The notes under the pieces were generated by a model. The model was not told where the DNA came from. It did not search any database and was given only the letters and a program-made list of their open reading frames with translations. A program made the position numbers and the translations under genes. Shown here one piece after another: positions 1 to 5,738 of a stretch of 10,288 nt of DNA. Origin of the DNA: Fervidobacterium sp. (lineage in GTDB: Bacteria; Thermotogota; Thermotogae; Thermotogales; Fervidobacteriaceae); NCBI GenBank assembly GCA_003526765.1, contig DPXZ01000070.1:1-10288 (forward strand), written 5' to 3'. Position 1 is the first letter of the stretch, and each line of letters opens with the position of its first letter.

Positions 1-1
1 T

Positions 2-175
2 ATAATACTAAACGGCGATGGGAGAACATATCCAGAGCACTTTTCAAGGCACTTATTGGAAATCTTTGAAGAATATAACGAAGAAATCCGAAAATTGTGG
101 GAAGAAATCGATAAAGGAAATCCCGTGCAAAACCCTTCAAAAAACAATAAGAAAGATGGTCGTAAGAAAGGTTAA
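2..175 (+). CDS. C-terminal end of an unrecognised protein (5' truncated by window edge)
   Basis: The frame beginning at base 2 is open for 57 codons and stops at TAA 173-175. The visible part has an acidic, amphipathic helical stretch (LLEIFEEYNEEIRKLWEEI, about residues 18-36) followed by a hydrophilic Asn/Lys-rich tail ending in GRKKG. This reads as a natural soluble C-terminus with a disordered basic tail. I prefer it to the overlapping +2-shifted ORF from 18 to 200, whose translation is poor in hydrophobic residues and has no protein-like pattern. A rho-independent terminator follows 40 nt after the stop, which supports this frame ending a transcription unit. Too little is visible to name a family. 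Confidence 0.6.
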   Translation: MILNGDGRTYPEHFSRHLLEIFEEYNEEIRKLWEEIDKGNPVQNPSKNNKKDGRKKG

Positions 176-215
176 TAAGTTTAGATGGATGAATGGATAA
201 CCATTGAGTATACAG

Positions 216-246
216 GCGTGCGCTATTTGCACGCTATTTTTGTTTA
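216..246 (+). terminator. Rho-independent terminator for the gene ending at 175
   Basis: GCGTGC (216-221) and GCACGC (229-234) form a perfect 6-bp GC-rich stem with a 7-nt loop, followed by TATTTTTGTTT. The T-rich tail is only on the + side, so it acts rightward. The right arm touches the stop codon (TAG, complement of 234-236) of the opposing receptor gene, so the two convergent genes end on the same element. A weaker hairpin, AATGG/CCATT (192-196/201-205), lies just upstream. Confidence 0.8.
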
Positions 247-1616
247 TAGGAATGCCTTTCTTTTTCTAATTCCACAAAACTTTCGTAAATCAATTGATTC
301 TGATCCAAGTGCACATTCGGATTAAACTGGCTGTGCCCTAATACGAACTCAATTTCCAGACCATTCCTCCTTGCCATTTCATGTATTCTATTTCTAAAGA
401 CCTCCAATAGAATGGTACCGTATGAATAAAAGACGAAAATGTATGTGCCATTGCTCAATTTGAATACAAAGTCTCCCGGTTTAATAAAACTTGATAGTAT
501 GCCTTCAAGTTTATCACTTTCTATATCATGTTTACTTAAAATCTCCAACGTAATTATCGAAAGCGCAATTCCTTCTCTTCTTGCAAGTTCCATGTATTTC
601 TGGAGCATCATGCTTCCTAAGGCTGAGTCATATACGATATTGCTACCGTTATTCGTATCATTTTTGGATGACTCAGCATGTTTACTATGTTCATCACGCT
701 CATCGGTGTATGGTACTTGAGCTTCTTGATTTAGTACCTTAACAGCCTCTTTGTAGTACGATATATTCTTGCTCATAACCTTCTTAAAAATGAGAACACT
801 GACCAAAAGTGCAGCAAATATGCCGATTATCAGTCCGGTGAAGAAGTTCAAAATATTAAAGTCCGTCCTTCCATCAATTGAAAAGTACGAGTTGAAAAGT
901 TGAGTTAGTTTACCGGAACCTTTCATCTTTGCAATTGTGTTATCTATATCGTCCAGTACATCCAAATTTTTGCCCTTTTGAGTAGCAAATTTGAGTGGAA
1001 CAGGTGAGAATACGAATGGTGTCTGTTTAACACGAGAGAAATTTTCACTGTTGGCCAAATATGACAACCTACTAACTACGCCAGCTGCATATCTTCCACT
1101 ATCAACCGCATCTAACACATCGAAGTATGTGTCAAATTCATCGAAAAATACAACTATCTCAAAGCTATTAAGCATATCCTTAAAGGCCTTGTAATAAGTA
1201 TCTCCCTTGTTTACGGCAATTCTCTGGCGGTTTAAATCTTCCAAGCTATTTATGCCGACGTTAGATACAAGCACTCCCCAATTCATAATTACAGATTCCT
1301 TATTGAAAGAGTAGATGGCATCTCTTTCTTTCGTATCTGCAACGGTCGTTACTATGTCCAATTCACCATCGGATAACATCTTAAGCAAACTACTGAACTC
1401 GCCATAAACAAACTGCAGATTATTGAAATTATTGCCGAAAGTTTCCTTCAATATCTCTATGAATATTCCCTTCGGCTGACCATTTTCAGAATAGCAAAGC
1501 GGATAGTCGTCGTAATATCCTACCTTTAAGCCAAATCCTGTTGTGGGCGTTAGAACTAACGTTATCATCAAAGGAAAAAGCAATACATTGAGCATGTTTT
1601 TTGCTCTATCGTTCAT
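234..1616 (-). CDS. Membrane receptor: periplasmic solute-binding (SBP_bac_3-like) domain, one TM helix, degenerate GGDEF-like cytoplasmic domain
   Basis: The product is 460 aa from the ATG at 1616, chosen because AGGGGG (complement 1625-1630) lies 8 nt upstream; an in-frame ATG at 1649 has no such site. Residues 1-29 look like a signal peptide or anchor (hydrophobic core VLLFPLMITLVL). Residues about 29-247 resemble family 3 solute-binding proteins: LKVGYYDDYPLCY at the start, GIFIEIL, LSDGELDIVTTVADTKER near 81-98, and GSGKLTQLFNSYF at the end. A TM helix spans about 257-278. A hydrophilic linker (to about 328) leads to residues 330-452, whose spacing resembles GGDEF domains: IKPGDFVFKLSNGTYIFVFY aligns with the usual LRPGDxVaRyGGDEFavll segment, but the GGDEF signature is replaced by LSNGT. 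The binding fold is fairly certain. The GGDEF relationship is inference, and cyclase activity is not expected. It is probably monocistronic, with its own promoter upstream. The ligand cannot be predicted; the family mostly binds amino acids. Confidence 0.85.
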   Translation of the reverse strand: MNDRAKNMLNVLLFPLMITLVLTPTTGFGLKVGYYDDYPLCYSENGQPKGIFIEILKETFGNNFNNLQFVYGEFSSLLKMLSDGELDIVTTVADTKERDAIYSFNKESVIMNWGVLVSNVGINSLEDLNRQRIAVNKGDTYYKAFKDMLNSFEIVVFFDEFDTYFDVLDAVDSGRYAAGVVSRLSYLANSENFSRVKQTPFVFSPVPLKFATQKGKNLDVLDDIDNTIAKMKGSGKLTQLFNSYFSIDGRTDFNILNFFTGLIIGIFAALLVSVLIFKKVMSKNISYYKEAVKVLNQEAQVPYTDERDEHSKHAESSKNDTNNGSNIVYDSALGSMMLQKYMELARREGIALSIITLEILSKHDIESDKLEGILSSFIKPGDFVFKLSNGTYIFVFYSYGTILLEVFRNRIHEMARRNGLEIEFVLGHSQFNPNVHLDQNQLIYESFVELEKERHSYKQK

Positions 1617-1624
1617 TTCACAAT

Positions 1625-1630
1625 CCCCCT
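1625..1630 (-). promoter_or_regulatory. Ribosome binding site that decides the receptor start
   Basis: On the minus strand this reads AGGGGG, 8 nt before the ATG at 1616. It lies inside the ORF extension that starts at 1649, so it favours the shorter protein, which also puts the signal-peptide hydrophobic core close to the N-terminus. Confidence 0.65.
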
Positions 1631-1681
1631 TTCGGCTATCGCTAATCATCGCTACTCATTCACTTGCTTGTCTCGATAATT

Positions 1682-1690
1682 ATTATACCA
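1682..1690 (-). promoter_or_regulatory. Extended -10 promoter for the receptor gene
   Basis: The minus strand reads TGGTATAAT, a perfect -10 hexamer with an extended TGn motif, about 66 nt upstream of the receptor ATG. No good -35 hexamer is seen at 16-18 nt, which an extended -10 can compensate for. It is divergent from the rpsB promoter, and the two cores are about 30 bp apart. Confidence 0.55.
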
Positions 1691-1718
1691 TTTTAACTCA
1701 ATAGAAAGGAAATATATC

Positions 1719-1746
1719 TTGACTTATCTAACTCTTATGATAAAAT
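1719..1746 (+). promoter_or_regulatory. Sigma-70-type promoter for rpsB
   Basis: TTGACT (1719-1724), a 16-nt spacer and TAAAAT (1741-1746), each one mismatch from consensus. The predicted transcription start is near 1752-1754, giving an rpsB leader of about 155 nt. Confidence 0.65.
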
Positions 1747-1750
1747 TTCT

Positions 1751-1765
1751 TTGCCATTGTGGCAA
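1751..1765 (+). promoter_or_regulatory. Small perfect hairpin at the 5' end of the rpsB leader
   Basis: TTGCCA and TGGCAA are perfect complements around a 3-nt loop. It sits at the predicted transcript start. It could act as a 5' stabilising hairpin in RNA or as a palindromic operator in DNA; the sequence does not decide between them. Confidence 0.4.
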
Positions 1766-1784
1766 TCTAGAAAAATCCACACGC

Positions 1785-1883
1785 TTCCTCTTTACTACCA
1801 CGGTGTCTTGCAATAAGTCGAATAGCTTGTAGGGTTATCGATTGATTTATTGCAAGATCGGTAGGTTCAAAGGAGCGGAGGGA
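1785..1883 (+). promoter_or_regulatory. Structured rpsB leader RNA, candidate S2 autoregulatory element
   Basis: Four nested, collinear pairings are visible: TTCCTC/GAGGGA (1785-1790 with 1878-1883, one G-U pair), CTACC/GGTAG (1795-1799 with 1860-1864), a perfect 11-bp stem TCTTGCAATAA/TTATTGCAAGA (1806-1816 with 1847-1857), and an inner stem TCGA-a-TAGC/GTTATCGA (1818-1826 with 1834-1841, one bulged A and one G-U pair) closing the loop TTGTAGG. The structure ends 12 nt before the rpsB Shine-Dalgarno. Ribosomal protein operons are commonly autoregulated through such leaders, and rpsB is in E. coli. A role here is inference, and I recognise no known RNA family. Confidence 0.55.
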
Positions 1884-1895
1884 AAACCAAATCAT

Positions 1896-1902
1896 GGAGG
1901 TG
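1896..1902 (+). promoter_or_regulatory. Ribosome binding site of rpsB
   Basis: GGAGGTG ends 5 nt before the ATG at 1908. It selects this start over the in-frame upstream ATG at 1842, which lies within the leader hairpin and has no binding site. Confidence 0.85.
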
Positions 1903-1907
1903 TCGGT

Positions 1908-2687
1908 ATGCCAGTAGTAACTATGAAACAGCTTCTTGAAGCAGGTGTCCATTTTGGACATAGGACTCAAAGATGGAACCCAAAGATGAAACCGTACATA
2001 TACGGTGAGAGAAAAGGTATCTACATTGTCGATCTGCAGAAAACTGCGAAGCTTCTCGATGAAGCTTACGACTTTGTAAGAGATGTTGCAAGTAGAGGTG
2101 GTACGATTCTATTTGTTGGTACAAAGAAACAAGCACAGATGGTCGTTAAAAACGAGGCACAGAGATGTGGCGGATTCTATGTAAACAACAGATGGCTTGG
2201 CGGCTTGTTGACGAATTTCACAACTATCCAAAGTAGAATCGATAGACTTATCGAACTCGAAGAGATGGAAGCAAACGGTGAACTTGACAAACTTCCAAAG
2301 AAAGAGCAAAGCAAATTGAGAAAGACACTGGAAAAATTGAGAAAGAATCTCGGCGGAGTTAAGACTATGAAGTCACTGCCAGATGTTATCTTCCTGATCG
2401 ATCCAAGAAAAGAAAGAATTGCAGTTGAAGAAGCGAATTACCTTGGAATTCCTTTGGTAGCAATGGTCGACACGAATTGTGATCCTGATCCAATAGATTA
2501 CGTCATTCCTTCAAATGATGACGCAATAAGGGCAATTGCATTGATCACGGCAAAGATTGCCGATGCTTATCTTGAAGGAAGAGAAGGCATACCATATTCT
2601 GAAGAAGCCGCTGAAGTAGTCACAGAAGAACCAGCAGGAGAGATCGAGATCAATATCCCTGAGAATCTGGATGAAGAGGAAATATAA
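1908..2687 (+). CDS. rpsB: 30S ribosomal protein S2
   Basis: S2 is a structural protein of the small ribosomal subunit, located on the back of the 30S between head and body. It is needed for S1 binding and translation initiation in bacteria that have S1. The 259-aa product starts with the family hallmark [16 protein letters not shown] and contains GTKKQAQ (71-77), [10 protein letters not shown] (95-104), the helical hairpin segment with [15 protein letters not shown] (about 136-150), PDVIFLIDP (158-166) and [11 protein letters not shown]...[14 protein letters not shown] (186-210). An acidic tail follows, ending in DEEEI. Length and motifs are complete. It has its own promoter, a long structured leader and a terminator, so it seems monocistronic; tsf, the usual partner in many bacteria, is not next to it. 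Regulation by its own product through the leader is plausible but unproven. Confidence 0.98.
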   Translation: MPVVTMKQLLEAGVHFGHRTQRWNPKMKPYIYGERKGIYIVDLQKTAKLLDEAYDFVRDVASRGGTILFVGTKKQAQMVVKNEAQRCGGFYVNNRWLGGLLTNFTTIQSRIDRLIELEEMEANGELDKLPKKEQSKLRKTLEKLRKNLGGVKTMKSLPDVIFLIDPRKERIAVEEANYLGIPLVAMVDTNCDPDPIDYVIPSNDDAIRAIALITAKIADAYLEGREGIPYSEEAAEVVTEEPAGEIEINIPENLDEEEI

Positions 2688-2732
2688 GATTCTCAGTGTA
2701 TCTATAGTACTATAAAACGTTAATAAAGATAA

Positions 2733-2769
2733 AAATCCCCAGCACATTGATTTGGCTGGGGATTTGTTT
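2733..2769. terminator. Bidirectional terminator between rpsB and the EamA gene
   Basis: AAATCCCCAGC (2733-2743) pairs perfectly over 11 bp with GCTGGGGATTT (2755-2765), with an 11-nt loop. Leftward, the stem runs into TTTTTATCTTTATT, a good U-tract for the EamA gene ending at 2768. Rightward the tail is TTTGTTTAG, weaker but usable for rpsB. The right edge overlaps the EamA stop codon. Confidence 0.85.
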
Positions 2770-3652
2770 AGCTTTTGATAGCTTCTGAATTCATGTCGTG
2801 CTGCTTTAGATAAGAATTCAAAATCAAAGAAATTAAGATGAGCACCATACCAATTATTTGAACTATGCTAATCTTTTCGTGCCGAATTACACTACCTGCC
2901 AAGACCGAAATGACTGTCGTTAGATTTGCAAAGAGAGATGATACAGTTGGAGAGACTTTGCTTAACATGAAATTGGCTAAGAAGAATGCAACAGTTGATG
3001 AAAGAATGCCTAAGTAAAGAACACTTGTGACAACTGGTAAATTGAACGCTATTGTGAATTGGCCGGATAGCAAACTGACAATCGTGAAGAACACAAATGC
3101 ACTGGTCATCATGAAAAATGTAATTTCCACCGGCGAAAATTCGGAAGAGTATTTTCTAGAGAATATGTTGTAGAACGCAGATGAGAAGACAGCACCTAAA
3201 ATTAACAACTCACCGAAAAAGGTACCCGAAAATCTTGCACCGTATCCTACTATGAGAAATACACCCAAAAAGCTTAATATAGAAAAGATTATTTGATACC
3301 ATTTTATACGCTCTTTAAGAAAGATTGGGCTTATCAAAACCACAACGATAGGAATCATAGCAATGAGCATACCAGCTTCAGATGATGTGGTATATTTCAG
3401 GCCATTCGTTTCAAATATGAAATACAATATCGGTTCAAAGAGTACCACTTTCCACAACTTCCAGTACGGTTTTTTGGAGAGTTTTATCACTCCAGAGATG
3501 GCTAGAAGCAACATCACAAGAGTTGCCATTCCAAACCTGTAAGAAAGAAAAGTGTATACAGGAACATAGTCGAGTGCGTTCTTAGTGAATAGAAACGAAA
3601 GGCCAAATATGGTAGACATCGCGATGCCAGAGAATATCACTTTCAAGTTCAA
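2768..3652 (-). CDS. EamA/DMT-superfamily membrane transporter, ten predicted TM helices
   Basis: This inner-membrane permease is 294 aa, the usual length for the drug/metabolite transporter family. Two homologous EamA halves are visible. The first (about 4-136) contains MSTIFGLSFLFTKNAL and the helix pair around GLKYTTSSEAGMLIAMIPIVVVLISPIFLKERI. The second (about 144-281) contains LLILGAVFSSAFYNIFSRKY, the helix-8/9 region LYLGILSSTVAFFLANFMLSK, and VSSLFANLTTVISVLAGSVIRHEKIS. The start is a TTG at 3652 because GGAGGT (complement 3661-3666) lies 8 nt upstream; the in-frame ATG at 3700 would add a Cys/Arg-rich segment with no binding site. Substrates of this family are diverse (amino acids, nucleosides, metabolites), and nothing in the context narrows them. 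It is a single gene, divergent from hrcA. Confidence 0.93.
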   Translation of the reverse strand: MNLKVIFSGIAMSTIFGLSFLFTKNALDYVPVYTFLSYRFGMATLVMLLLAISGVIKLSKKPYWKLWKVVLFEPILYFIFETNGLKYTTSSEAGMLIAMIPIVVVLISPIFLKERIKWYQIIFSILSFLGVFLIVGYGARFSGTFFGELLILGAVFSSAFYNIFSRKYSSEFSPVEITFFMMTSAFVFFTIVSLLSGQFTIAFNLPVVTSVLYLGILSSTVAFFLANFMLSKVSPTVSSLFANLTTVISVLAGSVIRHEKISIVQIIGMVLILISLILNSYLKQHDMNSEAIKS

Positions 3653-3660
3653 AGTCCTGC

Positions 3661-3666
3661 ACCTCC
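3661..3666 (-). promoter_or_regulatory. Ribosome binding site deciding a TTG start for the EamA gene
   Basis: The minus strand reads GGAGGT, then 8 nt, then TTG (complement 3650-3652). The binding site would be inside the coding sequence if translation began at the ATG at 3700, so the TTG start is preferred. Confidence 0.75.
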
Positions 3667-3709
3667 ACTTTAACTGGCAATTAGTTAGCATATCGTACAA
3701 TACAGAATA

Positions 3710-3737
3710 ATTTTACCGCATCTTTGTAAATATACAA
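3710..3737 (-). promoter_or_regulatory. Weak candidate promoter for the EamA gene
   Basis: On the minus strand TTGTAT (3737-3732), a 16-nt spacer and TAAAAT (3715-3710). The -10 is good but the -35 matches only three of six bases. An inverted repeat, TTGTA-AATA-TACAA (3724-3737), covers the -35 and could be an operator. Confidence 0.35.
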
Positions 3738-3761
3738 CCCTGCTCATCATCTTGTGCTCAG

Positions 3762-3789
3762 TTGACAATCGAACAGAAAATGGTATAAT
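3762..3789 (+). promoter_or_regulatory. Consensus sigma-70 promoter of the hrcA heat-shock operon
   Basis: Perfect TTGACA (3762-3767), a 16-nt spacer and perfect TATAAT (3784-3789) preceded by an extended TGG. Transcription should start near 3796, leaving a leader of about 90 nt. Such a strong vegetative promoter fits control by a repressor rather than by an alternative sigma factor. Confidence 0.85.
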
Positions 3790-3790
3790 T

Positions 3791-3817
3791 TTAGCAGAAT
3801 GGTAGTCGATTTGCTAA
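3791..3817 (+). promoter_or_regulatory. Degenerate CIRCE operator (HrcA binding site)
   Basis: The CIRCE consensus is TTAGCACTC-N9-GAGTGCTAA, 27 bp. Here the left arm is TTAGCAGAA (3791-3799) and the right arm is ATTTGCTAA (3809-3817), separated by exactly 9 nt. The outer six bases of each arm match perfectly; the inner three of each do not. The site begins one base after the -10 hexamer and spans the predicted start site, where bound HrcA would block initiation. It is the only such element found upstream of the operon. Confidence 0.7.
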
Positions 3818-3835
3818 CAACAGTGATAATAGCAA
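3811..3835 (+). promoter_or_regulatory. Hairpin in the hrcA leader sharing one CIRCE arm
   Basis: TTGCTA (3811-3816) and TAGCAA (3830-3835) are perfect complements with a 13-nt loop. The first arm overlaps the right CIRCE arm. If transcription starts near 3796 this hairpin, not the CIRCE palindrome, would form at the 5' end of the mRNA. Confidence 0.35.
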
Positions 3836-3886
3836 AAATGTGGAAATCAAAAGCAGTAGACAAATTTATGTTTGTGAGGTGATCTT

Positions 3887-4915
3887 ATGGATATCACCGA
3901 TCGTCAAAAGAAGGTACTATATTGTATAGTACAAGAGTACATAAATACTAAGACTCCAGTAAGTTCAAAAAAGGTGCTGGAAAATGCTACTTTGGATCGT
4001 TCTAGTGCGACGGTTAGGAACGATATGAATAGGCTGATGAAATTTGGTTACATATACCAACCTCATACATCGGCAGGTAGAGTTCCCACGGATAAAGGTT
4101 TACGGTTCTATGTGAATGAGCTTTTGAAGATAAGAGAAGAGATAAAATCGAAGAGTAGTTATGTGGATAATGCGGCCGTATTTCCAATAGGTGACATGGA
4201 AAAGGTGCTCGCTGGTGCAGCCAAATTGCTGAGTTCTTCTACAAAGGGTATGGTAATCATAGAGAAGCCCAGTCCGTTGAATTTAAGAATCAACAGGATC
4301 GTTGTAACTCCAGTGAGTAAGAATTTTTCGATTGCAAACATCGTAACAACGCTGGGATTAAGCTCTTCGATACCGATGCAGCATAGAGAGATCTCAAATG
4401 TAGAGAACATAGAAGATATGCTCAACAAGATGATGAAAGGCTTAACGCTTAATGAATTTAAAACAAGGCTTAAAGAGATCATAATGAAGACAAATAGTTT
4501 CAAAGATTTCAATCTCGTTGATTTGGAAAATGGCTTCTTGGAGATCACGGAAAGGTTATCCGTTGAAAGTTACGAAGATTACTTGACAGATGGACTTGCA
4601 AATCTATTGATGAATGACAGAATCACTTTGAAGAAATTGCATAACATATTGAGTTACATCTCTGGTGAGACATTCTACAAGGACTTGTTTGAATTGGATA
4701 ATGATATCTATATTGGTAAGGAACATGGTTTAAGATTCTTAGATGATTTTTCTGTCATGATAGGTAACTTCTACTCGGAGTCCACGATGATAGGTAGGGT
4801 TGCCATGATTTTTGACAAATACAGTAAATATGACCACATAATAGATAGTTTTGATTTCATGACGAATAGACTCACGGAGTACTTTACCGTAGTATCTAGA
4901 AATATAAATATTTAG
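3887..4915 (+). CDS. hrcA: Heat-inducible transcription repressor HrcA
   Basis: HrcA is a dimeric repressor that binds CIRCE operators and, in studied bacteria, is kept active by GroEL, so unfolded protein relieves repression. The 342-aa product has the N-terminal winged helix (about 1-75) with the recognition segment SSATVRNDMNRL (39-50) and the family hallmark PHTSAGRVPTDKGLRFYVN (59-77). The GAF-like and insertion dimerisation regions follow; the C-terminal part keeps IGKEHGLRFLDDFSVM (276-291). The usual GxIGVIGPxRMdY block is replaced by GRVAMIFDKYSKY (303-315), a divergent form. The ATG is preceded by GAGGTGAT (3876-3883). It is first in a four-gene operon and is probably autoregulated through the CIRCE-like site upstream. 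grpE starts 45 nt later. Confidence 0.95.
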   Translation: MDITDRQKKVLYCIVQEYINTKTPVSSKKVLENATLDRSSATVRNDMNRLMKFGYIYQPHTSAGRVPTDKGLRFYVNELLKIREEIKSKSSYVDNAAVFPIGDMEKVLAGAAKLLSSSTKGMVIIEKPSPLNLRINRIVVTPVSKNFSIANIVTTLGLSSSIPMQHREISNVENIEDMLNKMMKGLTLNEFKTRLKEIIMKTNSFKDFNLVDLENGFLEITERLSVESYEDYLTDGLANLLMNDRITLKKLHNILSYISGETFYKDLFELDNDIYIGKEHGLRFLDDFSVMIGNFYSESTMIGRVAMIFDKYSKYDHIIDSFDFMTNRLTEYFTVVSRNINI

Positions 4916-4960
4916 AGCAAAATAAAAATAGATGATTATAGTCGCGGAGGTGTGTTTACC

Positions 4961-5614
4961 ATGGAAGAACAGGAAAAGAAAATAGAAGGTGTTGAGGAAA
5001 CTCAAGAAGCAGAACGAGTGTGCAACGAAGGTAATTTGAATAGTGATGATACAAACGCTAAATTGATCGAATTATCGGAAGAAAACAAACAATTGAAAGA
5101 CAAGATAGCGGATCTTGAAGAACAATTAAAAGAGATACAGAATGCTGCAAGGCTCATAAAGGCTTCATTTGAGAATTACAAAATGGATGTCGATAGGCAG
5201 TTGAGAGATGTGTCACGTTCAACTGCACTAAGAATCATGAAAGTGCTAATACCTATTGTAGACGATTTCAAGAGGGCATTCAAACATTATGAGACCTCTA
5301 ACGACCTCGAGGAATTTTACAATGGGACAAAGAAGATATTCGACAAATTCACAAAAACTCTGGAAAATGAGGGTTTAAAAGTGATCGATACATCTGGAAA
5401 GTTTGACCCGTTTAATCACGAAGCTCTAGACAGGGAAGAACGTGATGATGTTGAGGAATACTCGATTTTGGAAATATTGGAGGATGGCTATACATTCAAT
5501 GGTCAAGTTGTTAAACCTACAAAAGTGAAAGTAGCTGTAAAGCCAAGAAAGCCACGTCAGGAAGAAAAGAACGTTGAAAATGATGGTGCAGAAAACCAAG
5601 AAAAAAAGGACTGA
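4961..5614 (+). CDS. grpE: GrpE, nucleotide exchange factor of DnaK
   Basis: GrpE is a homodimeric co-chaperone that opens the DnaK nucleotide cleft to release ADP. The product is 217 aa. An acidic, disordered N-terminus (1-30) precedes a long coiled coil (about 34-80, ENKQLKDKIADLEEQLKEIQ) and the four-helix bundle dimer region (about 85-138: ALRIMKVLIPIVDDFKRAF...YNGTKKIFDKFTKTLENEGL). The C-terminal beta domain that contacts DnaK (about 139-195) has GKFDPFNHEAL, VEEYSILEILEDGYTFNGQVVKPTKVKVA. A charged tail of about 20 residues is not typical but harmless. The ATG at 4961 is 8 nt after GGAGGTG (4946-4952); an in-frame GTG at 4952 overlaps that site and is unlikely. In thermophiles GrpE can act as the thermosensor of the DnaK system (known from other species). 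Confidence 0.95.
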   Translation: MEEQEKKIEGVEETQEAERVCNEGNLNSDDTNAKLIELSEENKQLKDKIADLEEQLKEIQNAARLIKASFENYKMDVDRQLRDVSRSTALRIMKVLIPIVDDFKRAFKHYETSNDLEEFYNGTKKIFDKFTKTLENEGLKVIDTSGKFDPFNHEALDREERDDVEEYSILEILEDGYTFNGQVVKPTKVKVAVKPRKPRQEEKNVENDGAENQEKKD

Positions 5615-5671
5615 CAAAAAAGTGTCCCGTAAAGTGTTCTATACTAAGACATACTGAGGATATTTCATAAA

Positions 5672-5691
5672 TTGAGTAAGAGTTGAGTAAG
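5672..5691 (+). repeat. Tandem direct repeat in the grpE-dnaJ gap
   Basis: TTGAGTAAG occurs at 5672-5680 and again at 5683-5691, an 11-bp period, about one helical turn. The gap of 124 nt is unusually long for this operon. I see no convincing promoter or terminator in it; TATACT (5640-5645) lacks a -35 at the right distance. Confidence 0.45.
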
Positions 5692-5738
5692 GCAAATCGA
5701 TGTGTGTACGTCATTCGCGAAAAATAGAGGTGAGCATT

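Noticed and set aside
18..200. 60-codon ORF on the + strand starting with ATG
   Set aside because: It is out of frame with the open frame 2-175, has an unnatural Lys/Thr-rich composition and no binding site.
4159..4548. 129-codon open frame antisense to hrcA
   Set aside because: It lies wholly inside a well-conserved gene, lacks a binding site and has the composition expected of a shadow frame.
4952..4954. GTG as an alternative grpE start
   Set aside because: It overlaps the Shine-Dalgarno itself; the ATG at 4961 has proper 8-nt spacing.
5611..5645. CTGACA ... TATACT as a promoter for dnaJ
   Set aside because: The spacer is 23 nt, too long for a sigma-70 promoter, and no better -35 precedes TATACT.
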